From Chloroflexota bacterium (GTDB lineage Bacteria; Chloroflexota; Anaerolineae; J102), in the NCBI GenBank assembly GCA_013151415.1, contig JAADII010000153.1, positions 1 through 36,869 of the forward strand: a DNA stretch of 36,869 nt. The letters run 5' to 3'. A program made the translations under genes and the position numbers. The notes below the pieces were generated by a model. It had not been told where the DNA came from. It did no database searches and worked only from the letters and a program-made list of their open reading frames with translations. Below, piece after piece: positions 7,240 to 15,954 of this stretch. The first letter of the stretch is position 1. Each line of letters begins with the position of its first letter.

Positions 7240-10200
7240 ATGGTCAGACCGCTATACGATAGCGAATATTTATACGGTTTTCATGATCCCGGTGGGGAAT
7301 GGATCATGTTGGAAAAGGGGATTCCTGGTTGGGTGTTGTTCACCGAAGCCATCGGCTTCGATCCCAATGACCGGTCAGGTCGAGACTACAGCAGCTACGC
7401 CAATCGCAATCTTGGCGTGATGGTGCGTTTGAACGCTGGTTATAAAACAGTTGGAACCATTCCTTTTGAGCGGCATTACGACGATTTCGCCCGTCGATGC
7501 GCCAATTTTGTACGCGCATCCCTTGGCGCGCGCATTTGGATTATTGGCAACGAACCCAACCACCCCATCGAATGGCCCGGCGCGGATTGGAATTTTGACA
7601 TTTCACCACCCGCGCCGGTGAGTGAAGATAGATTTGGCGAGCCCATTACGCCCAAACGTTATGCGAGTTGTTATCGCAAGGTGCGCGAAGCCATCCACGC
7701 GGTTCCCGGTCATGAAAACGATCTCGTGCTTGTCGCCGCGGTGGGGCCTTGGAACACCCTCACCAAGTACGACGGCAACCCCACCGGCGATTGGGTGCAG
7801 TATTTTGCGGATATTCTTAAGGAGTTAGGGCCCGATTACTGCGATGGCATTTGCCTTCATGCCTACACGCACGGTTCTGATCCCAATCTGGTGCGTTCAG
7901 ATGCAAAAATGAGCGCTCGCGAGTTCCGCAATCGGCATTGGCATTTCCGCACCTATCGAGACTTCATGAACGCCATCCCGTTTTCGATGCGCCACCTGCC
8001 CGTGTTCATCACTGAGGCGAATCAGGGCGATGATCCCTGGTGGAACGAGAACAATGGTTGGGTGCGGGCGGCATACGGCGAGATCGACGACTGGAACAAA
8101 AACAACACCCAGAAAATACGCTCGCTAATCCTCTATCGCTGGCCCAAAGTCGGAACCGATCGTTGGTGGATCGAAGGGAAGAGTGGGGTTATCGAGGATT
8201 TTAGACAGGCGCTCGAGTTTGGTTATCGATGGACCACGACGGCGACGCCTGACACGGGAAAGGATTTGGCGGTTTTGTGGGAGGCCTTGCGTTCGCTCGA
8301 AGCCCGTTATGAGGCTTTGCAAAAGGAGATCGCCAATGCGCGGGCGTTAAGCGATCGTTTGCAAAAACGCCTTGCCGATGCGAAAAAGTTGGAAGCCGAT
8401 GTGCAAAGCGCGGCCAGCGTTTACGAGCGTTTCGCCCAATTGGAAGCGCAGGTTTCGGCTCTGGAACAAGAGGTTGGGGAGATCGAGATTCCACCCATTG
8501 CAGGCGTTCCCCGACCGCCCATTCAAGACATCACGGCCGATTTGCCTCGCCACCCCGAAGCAACCTGGACGGAGCGCAATTTGGACAGCGTCAGGCGGAT
8601 TGTCATCCATCATACAGCCACGCGCGCGTCTGTGCATCCTGAAGTCATCGCCCGGTTCCATGTCGCTCAGGGTAAGCCGGGCATCGCCTATCATTTTCAG
8701 ATTTTGGGCGACGGGACCATTTATCAAACCGAACGGCTAACCAATACGCTTTGGCAAGTGGCCGATAGCGCGCTCAATGCGCGGATCAATGCCGATAGCG
8801 TGGCTTTGGCCTTTACAGGCTTTTTCATACCAAATCGCGACAACGAACCTTCGCCTGAGCAGCGCATGGCGGCGGCGCGTCTTATCGCCTGGCTCATGCA
8901 AGAATTGAAATTAGAGGCGGAGCCCGAGAGTGTGGTGTTTGGTCGCAATGAGCTGGGTGAAAATGTGGGGTCACCTGGCTCCACATGGTTGGGCGGCCCA
9001 CGCTGGAAGGATAAACTCCTGGCCGACGTGCGCAGCGTTCTTTTGAGTAGCGCCAAACCCGAAGAGGAAATTGCCCGGCTGCGCGCGGAGATTGCTCAGT
9101 TGACCGCACGCGTGGCCGAATTGGAGTCGCAAGTCGCGCAGATCGAGCCGCTCAAACAACTGAATGCTGAGTTGCAGGTTGAAATCGAGCGTAAGCAAGA
9201 GACAATCGTCCGTCTAGAGGAGTATATTCGCACAAAATGCGGCTCTGCGGCGCCTCTCCCCGTTTCGCGTCCATCCATTCTCGATATTGTTGACGATCTG
9301 CCCCAGCATCCAACTGAAAAATATTACAAACGCACTCAGCCCATCACGACGCTGGTGGTGCACCACACCACGGGACGAAGCACGCTCACGCCTTACGACA
9401 TCGCTCGCTATCATGTCAATTCGCGCGGCTGGCCTGGCATTGGCTACCATTATCTCATAGCCGCGGACGGAACCATTTTTCAGTGCCAGCGGCACGAAAC
9501 CCATTCTTATCATGTGGGCGCGGCCAATGGCTATAGCGTGGCCGTTAGTCTCATCGGTGAATTTATGCGTGGAAATTTGCCCAGCGAGAGACAAATGGAA
9601 AGCGCGAGCCATCTTATCGCCTGGCTCATGCAAGAGTTGGGCATTCAGGGCCTGGAGTATGTCATTGGTCACAAAGAGGCGCCGCAGGCGCAGACCGCCT
9701 GCCCCGGTGACCAATGGATAGCCGGAGTTTATTGGAAAAGGGAGCTTCATGCCCGAATCCAGGCCTGGCGCACCACCAAACCCCTTCGTTACTATCTGCT
9801 GTTTTGGGATCACGGAAACATCTGGGCCGAAGCGGATTGGCGAAACGCACAGAATTACATTGCCCATTTTCGCCCTACGGCAGGCTTTTCGGTGGCCGAC
9901 GCGATGCAGGCGCAACACGTCGTCATTGTTGGCGGCCCGGCTGGGATTAGTAGCCAGGATGAAGCGCGACTGCGAGCGGCCGGCATCGATGTGCATCGCC
10001 TGGCGGGGGCCAATGAGGAGGAAACCAAGGCCATGCTTGATGAACTGGTGGCCAACAATACACCTTGGCCCGGCGCGCCTCCGTTGGAAGAACCGGTCAT
10101 TGCCGCGAGCGCCGCTTCTTTGGACGAGCTTTTGGAGGATGAGTGGTATATCCCCGATTGGTGGATCGAACAAAATGTTGGCCCGCCGCCTCGGCCTCCC

Positions 10201-10260
10201 GAACCAGCCGACTTTCCTCGCGCGCGGGTGGAAACAGGGCTATTTCCAGAGAATCGGTAG
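7240..10260 (+). CDS. GH-like barrel / coiled coil / double PGRP amidase protein
   Basis: This is a 1006-residue multidomain protein. Residues 1-330 resemble a clan-A glycoside hydrolase TIM barrel, with a probable acid/base E105 in IWIIGNEPNH and nucleophile E259 in VFITEANQGDD. Residues about 342-418 are coiled coil. Residues 440-595 are an Amidase_2/PGRP fold with HHT (457-459) and AYHFQI, but the later zinc ligands are replaced (R569, S578). A second coiled coil spans about 605-665. Residues 690-850 are a complete amidase domain with H708/H709, H811 in IGHKE and C821 in ACPG. Residues about 885-940 resemble one cell-wall-binding repeat 2 (VVIVGGPAG...RLAG). GGAG lies seven bases before the ATG. 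There is no signal peptide, so how it would reach peptidoglycan is unclear. The following gene is a shorter relative. Confidence 0.8.
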   Translation: MVRPLYDSEYLYGFHDPGGEWIMLEKGIPGWVLFTEAIGFDPNDRSGRDYSSYANRNLGVMVRLNAGYKTVGTIPFERHYDDFARRCANFVRASLGARIWIIGNEPNHPIEWPGADWNFDISPPAPVSEDRFGEPITPKRYASCYRKVREAIHAVPGHENDLVLVAAVGPWNTLTKYDGNPTGDWVQYFADILKELGPDYCDGICLHAYTHGSDPNLVRSDAKMSAREFRNRHWHFRTYRDFMNAIPFSMRHLPVFITEANQGDDPWWNENNGWVRAAYGEIDDWNKNNTQKIRSLILYRWPKVGTDRWWIEGKSGVIEDFRQALEFGYRWTTTATPDTGKDLAVLWEALRSLEARYEALQKEIANARALSDRLQKRLADAKKLEADVQSAASVYERFAQLEAQVSALEQEVGEIEIPPIAGVPRPPIQDITADLPRHPEATWTERNLDSVRRIVIHHTATRASVHPEVIARFHVAQGKPGIAYHFQILGDGTIYQTERLTNTLWQVADSALNARINADSVALAFTGFFIPNRDNEPSPEQRMAAARLIAWLMQELKLEAEPESVVFGRNELGENVGSPGSTWLGGPRWKDKLLADVRSVLLSSAKPEEEIARLRAEIAQLTARVAELESQVAQIEPLKQLNAELQVEIERKQETIVRLEEYIRTKCGSAAPLPVSRPSILDIVDDLPQHPTEKYYKRTQPITTLVVHHTTGRSTLTPYDIARYHVNSRGWPGIGYHYLIAADGTIFQCQRHETHSYHVGAANGYSVAVSLIGEFMRGNLPSERQMESASHLIAWLMQELGIQGLEYVIGHKEAPQAQTACPGDQWIAGVYWKRELHARIQAWRTTKPLRYYLLFWDHGNIWAEADWRNAQNYIAHFRPTAGFSVADAMQAQHVVIVGGPAGISSQDEARLRAAGIDVHRLAGANEEETKAMLDELVANNTPWPGAPPLEEPVIAASAASLDELLEDEWYIPDWWIEQNVGPPPRPPEPADFPRARVETGLFPENR

Positions 10261-10349
10261 CGCTGGGCAAGCGACGAGGGCGGTCTCGCCAACTCGTGAT
10301 CTTACGCGTCATCTCGTCCTGATTGCACTGGCCGTTGGTCTTCAAGGCT

Positions 10350-10370
10350 CAATTGGCAACTGGCAATCGC
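10350..10370. repeat. CAATTGG heptamer repeat, three units
   Basis: Three 7-base units, CAATTGG, CAACTGG, CAATCGC, lie just before the start of the 10390 gene. A similar tract in the opposite orientation is near 35750-35770. The rest of 10261-10389 shows nothing recognisable and no Shine-Dalgarno. Confidence 0.5.
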
Positions 10371-10389
10371 TGACTCCCAAATTTGCATT

Positions 10390-12357
10390 ATGAAAAACAA
10401 ACTCGGCTTCTATATTGAGCGAACCACGGTAAGGTTCATGCGTGAAGCGTTGGAGCAAGTCAAGCCTCCTGTGATTCTCATTCACGCTCAGGATCGCACG
10501 CTTTTGCACGACATTCGTCGGCGTCTGTCGCCTGATTCCTTTGTGATAGGACGAATGTATAAGGAATTGGGCGTTCAAGAGGCCTGGTTGGATGATCCCG
10601 ATCCGGCCGCGCGCGGTCGCGAATTTGCAGAGGAGATCCTGCGCTATGATTTTGGACTGGCCACCGAGACCGAGGGAGGACGGCTGCTCATCGACGCCTG
10701 GATGAGTCTAAACGAGATTCCGCGCGGTCCGGCCTCGTTTCCCGGTTTTCAGGTGGATGATGAGTATCGGCGACGCGCCGCGGCTTACGACGCCTTTCAG
10801 GTGGCGTTTCGCGAGCAGCTCCAGCAGGAGGGGATCGAGGCCGTAGCATTCAACTTTGCTGCTGGCAATTTCATCAAGCCGGAGCACTATTTGGATTGGT
10901 TTCCCGCTACGTTGGAAAATTACATCTATCTAGGATTTCATGAATATGGCTGGCCAGCCTTGAAGCCGGGCCCTGGCGTGCAAACGGCCGCTTTGTTCTA
11001 CCGCACCTGTATGGAGGGCATTCGCCAGAGGTATGGCGACCGTCATAAGGCCATTATCACCGAGGCGGGGCTCACCATGGCTTACGGCCATCCTGGCAAC
11101 CCCGATGAAGGCTGGCTTAATCTTGAACAACCGCTGACCGAAGAGGAATATTGGGATTCGTTGCAATGGTATAACGAGGAAATGTTGAAGGATGATTATG
11201 TGATGGGGGCGGCCTTGTTTGAGGTGGGGCATGGCCATCGTTGGGTTACGTTTCGTCATTTGGGCGAGGATAATGAAGGTCGCGCCATTCAAATTATCTC
11301 GCGTATCGCCCAATTGGGCGGAGAACAGCCGCCACAGCCGCCCGCGCCCAACCCGCCCACGACGCCTGAAACCTGGGAAAATTTAGCCACGCGGCTCAGT
11401 GCGCTGGCCGCCAGCGTGGACGCATCGCGAACGCTTGTGGCCGGATTGCCGGAGCAGGCGGCGGCATTGCAAGACCAGCTTGAGCCCATGGTGGCCGCAT
11501 TGGGTGAAGCGCCCCCCCTTTTGGAGGGCGTCGAATCTGCATTGCAGCGATTGAGCGCCCTGGATGCAGCTTTGGCCTCGCAAAGCGGAGAAGATGTCAG
11601 CAATCTTCGCAATCGCATCGAGAGCGTTCGTTCAGACCTCGAGAGCATGAAGGCCGAGGCTAAACGTGCAGACGACGTTCGAGCGGAACTGCTGGCGTTG
11701 GTTGCCGCCGCAGCCTCGGATGCGGCCGCGGCGAGAAGTAAAGCGGATCTACTCTCGCTGCTGGATGGCCTTGCCGCGGATGTGCGCACTCTTCAAAGCA
11801 AGATTGGCGGACCGCCCGCGACCGGCCCTGTGCCCATGCCCAAAATGGACGATTTGCGCTTTACTTTGCCCAAACATCCTGATCCAAACGTGCGGTATCC
11901 CAACCGCGAGCCCAGTCTCATTCGGCGCATCGTCATTCATCACACGGCCACCTCCTCTTCGGCTTCACCCTTTCTCATTGCTCGCGGCCAGATACAACGC
12001 CGCGGCTTGCCCGGCATCACCTATCATTTTACTGTGGGCGGCGATGGAACCATTTCTTGGACAGAGCCATTGGAAACGGAAACCACCCACACAAACAATG
12101 CCACGGTGAATCGCGAAAGCGTGGGCGTGGCCCTTATTGGCAACTTCAATGACGCCCCCCCGGACGACGCTCAATTAGACGCGGCCGCGCACGTTGTCGC
12201 ATGGTTGTTGGGCATGTTTAAATCAACGACAACCGACGTGGTGGGGCGGAGCGAAATCGAGCCCACCAGTTCGCCTGGGCGGCAATGGCTCACCGGAGCG
12301 CGCTACAAAGACGCCTTGCTCGCGCGCGTAGACGCCTTGTTGTCCGCCGAACGTTGA
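10390..12357 (+). CDS. GH-like barrel / coiled coil / degenerate PGRP protein
   Basis: This 655-residue protein repeats the layout of its neighbour. Residues 1-310 look like a TIM-barrel glycoside hydrolase with candidate catalytic E109 (MSLNEIP) and E225 (IITEAGL). A proline-rich linker and an alanine-rich coiled coil follow (about 325-480). Residues 495-645 are one Amidase_2/PGRP fold: IVIHHTAT with H517/H518, ITYHFTVGGDG and VGVALIGNF. The second histidine and the cysteine ligand are replaced by R620 and S628, the same changes as in the first PGRP domain of the 7240 protein. Amidase activity is therefore unlikely, and a peptidoglycan or muropeptide binding role is more plausible. No signal peptide and no clear ribosome-binding site are seen. 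The gap of 129 bases is compatible with co-transcription. Confidence 0.78.
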   Translation: MKNKLGFYIERTTVRFMREALEQVKPPVILIHAQDRTLLHDIRRRLSPDSFVIGRMYKELGVQEAWLDDPDPAARGREFAEEILRYDFGLATETEGGRLLIDAWMSLNEIPRGPASFPGFQVDDEYRRRAAAYDAFQVAFREQLQQEGIEAVAFNFAAGNFIKPEHYLDWFPATLENYIYLGFHEYGWPALKPGPGVQTAALFYRTCMEGIRQRYGDRHKAIITEAGLTMAYGHPGNPDEGWLNLEQPLTEEEYWDSLQWYNEEMLKDDYVMGAALFEVGHGHRWVTFRHLGEDNEGRAIQIISRIAQLGGEQPPQPPAPNPPTTPETWENLATRLSALAASVDASRTLVAGLPEQAAALQDQLEPMVAALGEAPPLLEGVESALQRLSALDAALASQSGEDVSNLRNRIESVRSDLESMKAEAKRADDVRAELLALVAAAASDAAAARSKADLLSLLDGLAADVRTLQSKIGGPPATGPVPMPKMDDLRFTLPKHPDPNVRYPNREPSLIRRIVIHHTATSSSASPFLIARGQIQRRGLPGITYHFTVGGDGTISWTEPLETETTHTNNATVNRESVGVALIGNFNDAPPDDAQLDAAAHVVAWLLGMFKSTTTDVVGRSEIEPTSSPGRQWLTGARYKDALLARVDALLSAER

Positions 12358-12504
12358 GGACGTTCATACACAATTTCAGATGAGTTTGGCTTCTGGCCCT
12401 GGCCCAACATTCTGTGTTAAGATGGCTGAGAGTGTTCGCTTCCCCTTTGTTCGATAAATCGTCGCACGCGTTTGGTTTGTTTTTTTGACGTAACGACTGT
12501 TTCA

Positions 12505-13209
12505 ATGAAAAGGCCAGACTTGAAGCGTTTTCCCTCCTCATCAGCCGTGGACTCGGTTTTCGAATCCTTGCCGCCCTCTTATCGCGAGAAAGTGCGCAGT
12601 ATTTTTCATGTGCGGCGCTATCGCGCAGGAGAGTCCATCTATTTGCAAGGCGAGCAGGCGGACGCCATCTATCTGGTTGTTGAAGGCCGAATAAAGATTG
12701 AACGTGTGACGAGAGAAGGGTATCAGACCATTTTGTGCGTGCGGGGACCGGGCGACATCTTTTGTCCTGTGCCTATATTGGATGAAGGCCCGCAATTGGG
12801 CGCGGCGCGCGCCATGACCGATGTCACGCTATTATGTGCGGATCGCGATTCTTTTCAAGAAGCCTGTCGGGAATGTCCTGAGTGGCTGGCGTTGGTGCAG
12901 CGCGATTGCCTGTTGGAAATGCGACGGTTGTTGGCGCGACTGGAATCTTCGGCCTTTCGGTCGTTGCGCGAACGCCTGGCGTTCACCATTCTCGATGAAA
13001 GCGAACGCCAGGCGTCATATGGCGAATCGCCTGATGAATTGCGCATCACTCAACAAGAGTTGGCGGGATTGGTGGGGGCATCGCGTGAAAGCGTCTCGCG
13101 GACACTGGTCAAACTGGAGCAAGAGGGTTTGGTGCAGACGGGGCGCGGTCGGCTTACTATCCTTAATCGGGGCGAGTTGCGTAAGTTGGCGCATCTCGAA
13201 GAGGAATAA
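12505..13209 (+). CDS. Crp/Fnr family transcriptional regulator
   Basis: This is a regulator of about 234 residues. An N-terminal cyclic-nucleotide-binding-type beta barrel (about 15-135) reads YRAGESIYLQGEQADAIYLV, then EGRIKIERV. A dimerisation helix and a Crp-type winged helix-turn-helix (ITQQELAGLVGASRESVSRT, followed by LVKLEQEGLV) come next. The phosphate-binding cassette does not show the usual G-E-L plus R-x-A cAMP-contact pattern; the site reads GDIFCPVPILDEG, so the ligand may not be cAMP. The N-terminal iron-sulfur cysteines of FNR are absent. The start is set at 12505, where homology begins; an in-frame ATG at 12472 is possible. It ends two bases from the convergent aminotransferase gene. 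Targets are unknown. Confidence 0.9.
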   Translation: MKRPDLKRFPSSSAVDSVFESLPPSYREKVRSIFHVRRYRAGESIYLQGEQADAIYLVVEGRIKIERVTREGYQTILCVRGPGDIFCPVPILDEGPQLGAARAMTDVTLLCADRDSFQEACRECPEWLALVQRDCLLEMRRLLARLESSAFRSLRERLAFTILDESERQASYGESPDELRITQQELAGLVGASRESVSRTLVKLEQEGLVQTGRGRLTILNRGELRKLAHLEEE

Positions 13210-13211
13210 AG

Positions 13212-14522
13212 TCACTTTTTCGCCGCCTTCACCGCGTCCTCGAACGCGTTTAGCGTGAAATCCACATCCTCCTCGCTCAGCGCGTAGCACAGGAACCAGG
13301 GCTCGCGACCGTCCGCGTCGGGCTGCACCCCGCGTTGGATCAGTTCCATCGCGATTTCCTCGTAAAGGTCGCCGTCGCCGGAGAGGTACTCGCGGAAATC
13401 CTTGGGCGCGTCGTTGCTTCCCAGGAAAAGGCTGAACATGGGCGGCGCGCCCGTCACCGAATGGGGGATGCCCGCGTCCGTGAGAATTTCGTCGATGCCG
13501 CTCATCAGGCGCTGTCCGCGGCGGTTGATGGTCTCGATGACCGGCTCCTCTTCCAAAATGCGCAGGGTCGCGGCCGCGGCCGCCACGCCCGCCATGTTGC
13601 CCGAGTAGGTGCCGCCGTGCGCCATCGCGCCCGGTTCGATGGTCATCATCACCTCCTCCTTGCCGGCAATGGCCGCGATGGGGAAGCCATTGCCCATGGC
13701 CTTGGCGTAGGTCACCAGGTCGGCCTGGATGCCAAAGTATTCCTGCGCGCCGCCGTTGGCGATGCGAAAGCCCGTTTTCACTTCATCGAAGATGAGCACG
13801 ATGCCGTATTTTTCTGTGAGCTCGCGGATTTTCTCCAGATAGCCGGGCGAAGGAAGGATGCCGGCCGCGTTGCCCAGCACCGGCTCCACGAAGATGGCCG
13901 CGATGTCGGGCCATTGCGCCTCGATGGTCTCTTCAAGACGCTCGAAGTCGTTGAAAGGCAGCGAGATGACGTATTTGGCGATGTCTTTGGGTATGCCGGA
14001 GGTGGTGGCCGCGGGGATGGGACTGCGTCGCGAGCCGAGCATGCGCTTTTCAGCCGAGGCCGTGCTGAACATAAAGTAATCGACCTGGCCGTGATAGCAG
14101 CCCTCGAATTTGATGAATTTTTCGCGGTTCGTGTAGGCGCGGGCGATGCGCAGCGCGTGCATGGTCGCCTCGGACCCGGTGTTGGTGAGCCGCACTTTGT
14201 CCACGCCGGTCATGCGGCATAGTCGTTCGGCCACCTCAATTTCCAGTGGCGTGGTCCAGGCGAACACCACGCCCTGGGTGATGGCCTCTTGCACGGCCTG
14301 CACCACCTGCGGGTGGGCGTGCCCCAGAATGATGGGGCCAAAGCCAAGACGATAATCGATGTAGCGCTTGTCGTCCATGTCCCACACATACGCGCCCTCC
14401 CCGCGTCGGATGACCAGCGTGTCTTCATCGCCCCAATAGCGAAAGTTCGAGTTCACGCCATATGGGATGACTTTGGAAGCTCGTTGAAAATACTCCTGCG
14501 TCTTTGGGCCTTGTAGACTCAT
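13212..14522 (-). CDS. Class III aminotransferase (glutamate-1-semialdehyde-aminomutase-like)
   Basis: This is a 436-residue PLP enzyme of the class III (fold type I) group. Visible sites are LTNTGSEATMHALRIARAYT (cofactor phosphate loop), FEGCYHGQVD, LIFDEVKTGFR (PLP ring aspartate) and Schiff-base lysine K274 in TYAKAMGNGFP, followed by GGTYSGNMAG. The pattern is closest to glutamate-1-semialdehyde 2,1-aminomutase, but no haem-synthesis genes are nearby. The cluster instead holds an OCD-like and a saccharopine-dehydrogenase-like enzyme and an amine importer, so an amino-acid or diamine aminotransferase is as likely as HemL. AAGGAG lies 12 bases before the ATG. It is the last gene of the reverse-strand cluster. 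Confidence 0.88.
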   Translation of the reverse strand: MSLQGPKTQEYFQRASKVIPYGVNSNFRYWGDEDTLVIRRGEGAYVWDMDDKRYIDYRLGFGPIILGHAHPQVVQAVQEAITQGVVFAWTTPLEIEVAERLCRMTGVDKVRLTNTGSEATMHALRIARAYTNREKFIKFEGCYHGQVDYFMFSTASAEKRMLGSRRSPIPAATTSGIPKDIAKYVISLPFNDFERLEETIEAQWPDIAAIFVEPVLGNAAGILPSPGYLEKIRELTEKYGIVLIFDEVKTGFRIANGGAQEYFGIQADLVTYAKAMGNGFPIAAIAGKEEVMMTIEPGAMAHGGTYSGNMAGVAAAAATLRILEEEPVIETINRRGQRLMSGIDEILTDAGIPHSVTGAPPMFSLFLGSNDAPKDFREYLSGDGDLYEEIAMELIQRGVQPDADGREPWFLCYALSEEDVDFTLNAFEDAVKAAKK

Positions 14523-14539
14523 AATTATTCATTGCTCCT

Positions 14540-14590
14540 TGGTTTGGTTATTGGGTTATTGGGGTATTAGGATACTGGTTATTAGGTATT
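14540..14590. repeat. TGGTTAT-type 7/8-bp tandem repeat
   Basis: About six degenerate units (TGGTTAT, TGGGTTAT, TGGGGTAT, TAGGATAC, TGGTTAT, TAGGTAT) fill the gap upstream of the aminotransferase. GGATACTGG at 14570-14578 also forms a 9-base inverted repeat with CCAGTATCC at 14612-14620, so a hairpin before the gene is possible. Confidence 0.6.
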
Positions 14591-14625
14591 TGTGTAGGAA
14601 CTCGGTAATATCCAGTATCCAATAT

Positions 14626-15783
14626 CTACACTATCCCCTCCTCCACAATCCTCTCTTCCACGGTGATGCCGCGTTTTTGTAGTTCGCGGAAGAAGGGCTG
14701 GCTGGGGAGGGCTTGTTCGGGCGGGACCACCCCGCGCGCGGTGGCCTGGCCGTTGGCGATGAGCTGCGCGCCGATGGAGAGGGGGATGCCCACGTTCTTG
14801 AAGTAGGCCGACTCGCCGCCCCATTCCTCTTGCGGGGGGTGATGGTTGCGATAGGTGCAGACCGTCTTGCGGCCATTGCGCACGCCCGTGACCTGAACCA
14901 CAAGCCCATAGGCCCAGACCGGGTTCTCCTTGGACGCGGGGTTCTCCCACAGCAGGCGGGCCACCGCGTCGATGGTGGGCATGGTCTCGCCGCCAATGGT
15001 CACCTCGCGAGCCGAGAGCAAGCCCCCGCGCATGAGCGCGCCCATCAGTTCCATGACATGGGGCGGGAAGCAACCGCGCACGGCCGCTCGGCGCAGGGTG
15101 GGGTAGGATTCGGGCAGGGTGTTGGCCTCGTCATGGGGTACATAATACACCATCTGCTCGCCAATGTGCTCATGAAAGCGCACGCAAATTCCGCCCGACA
15201 TGGGCGGCGTCGCGTGCCATTCACCATCTTCGAAGTAAACCGCGTCGCGCTCGCCCTCTTCGGGATTGAATTCCCAAAGCGTGGTGCGCAACAGCCCGGG
15301 CGCGGGCGCAAGCGAGCGAAACGCGGCGAAGAAGACCTCCACCTCGTGCAGTTCGTCCAGCGCCTCGGCCGCGCGGCGCACCATCATATTGGTGACGCCG
15401 GGCGTCGCGCCCACGCCGGGGATGAAGGTCATGCCTTTGGCCAGGGCCTCTTCGTGGAGGTCGAATTGGGGGTCTTCGCTGGAGAGATCAAGGCCGTTGA
15501 CGCCCACTTCCACGCAGGCCGTGTTGACGGCCAGGTCGTATTTGAAGGGCAGGCCGTTAATCACGATGTCGAACTGTGGAAAGAGGTTCAACATGCTTTT
15601 GTAGTCATCGGCGTTGAAGAAAATGGGTTTGAGTCGGGGATCGCCGATGGATTCGACGAGTCGGGTGACCGCGTCGAGATTGTAATCCGCGACCACGATT
15701 TCATCGAAGTTGCTGTAGGCGGCCAGATCGCGGGTGGTCTCCTTGCAGACGGCTCCCGCGCCGCCCAATACAAGCGCTCGCAT
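14626..15783 (-). CDS. Saccharopine dehydrogenase family protein
   Basis: This 385-residue oxidoreductase of the saccharopine dehydrogenase/reductase family binds NAD(P) and typically makes or cleaves a secondary amine between an amino acid and an oxo acid. The N-terminal Rossmann motif is MRALVLGGAGAVCKETTRDL, followed by IVVADYNLDA (adenine-ribose acidic residue), DIVINGLPFKYDLAV and FIPGVGATPGVTNMMVRRA, all characteristic of the family. The C-terminal half is the alpha/beta substrate domain. The frame is open to 15924, but the start at 15783 has AGGAG eleven bases upstream and marks the start of homology. It lies between two class III aminotransferase/OCD-type genes, which suggests amino-acid or amine metabolism. 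The exact substrate cannot be read from sequence. Confidence 0.88.
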   Translation of the reverse strand: MRALVLGGAGAVCKETTRDLAAYSNFDEIVVADYNLDAVTRLVESIGDPRLKPIFFNADDYKSMLNLFPQFDIVINGLPFKYDLAVNTACVEVGVNGLDLSSEDPQFDLHEEALAKGMTFIPGVGATPGVTNMMVRRAAEALDELHEVEVFFAAFRSLAPAPGLLRTTLWEFNPEEGERDAVYFEDGEWHATPPMSGGICVRFHEHIGEQMVYYVPHDEANTLPESYPTLRRAAVRGCFPPHVMELMGALMRGGLLSAREVTIGGETMPTIDAVARLLWENPASKENPVWAYGLVVQVTGVRNGRKTVCTYRNHHPPQEEWGGESAYFKNVGIPLSIGAQLIANGQATARGVVPPEQALPSQPFFRELQKRGITVEERIVEEGIV

Positions 15784-15807
15784 GGATGGAATGCTCCTGT
15801 GGGGATG

Positions 15808-15836
15808 TTGTTGGGTGGGGGTGAATTGGTTATAAT
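15808..15836 (+). promoter_or_regulatory. Candidate sigma-70-type promoter for the Doc module
   Basis: TTGTTG (15808-15813), a 17-base spacer and a perfect TATAAT (15831-15836) lie about 120 bases before the antitoxin start at 15955. This is the best promoter match I see in the window. Confidence 0.55.
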
Positions 15837-15857
15837 GACGTATTGCGTATTGCGTTT
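15837..15857. repeat. GACGTAT/TGCGTAT heptamer repeat
   Basis: Three 7-base units (GACGTAT, TGCGTAT, TGCGTTT) follow the TATAAT box, inside the predicted leader of the antitoxin-doc transcript. A matching inverted set lies around 15897-15916. They are reverse-complement relatives of the ACGCAAT units at 7195-7222. Confidence 0.6.
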
Positions 15858-15954
15858 CTTCCCATCTGAAAACGGGCTGGTCGCGTGGCGATGAGCGCAT
15901 TACGAAATACGCAACCTTTGTCAAGAATCGCCATCGTGAAATGGAGTGTCTAAT

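Noticed and set aside
7240..12357. Prophage lysis or endolysin region
   Set aside because: Amidase and hydrolase domains suggested it, but there are no holin, tail, capsid, integrase or terminase genes nearby, and the proteins are far larger than typical endolysins.
13212..14522. hemL (tetrapyrrole synthesis) assignment
   Set aside because: The sequence resembles glutamate-1-semialdehyde aminomutase, but the context is amine metabolism with no haem genes, so the symbol was withheld.
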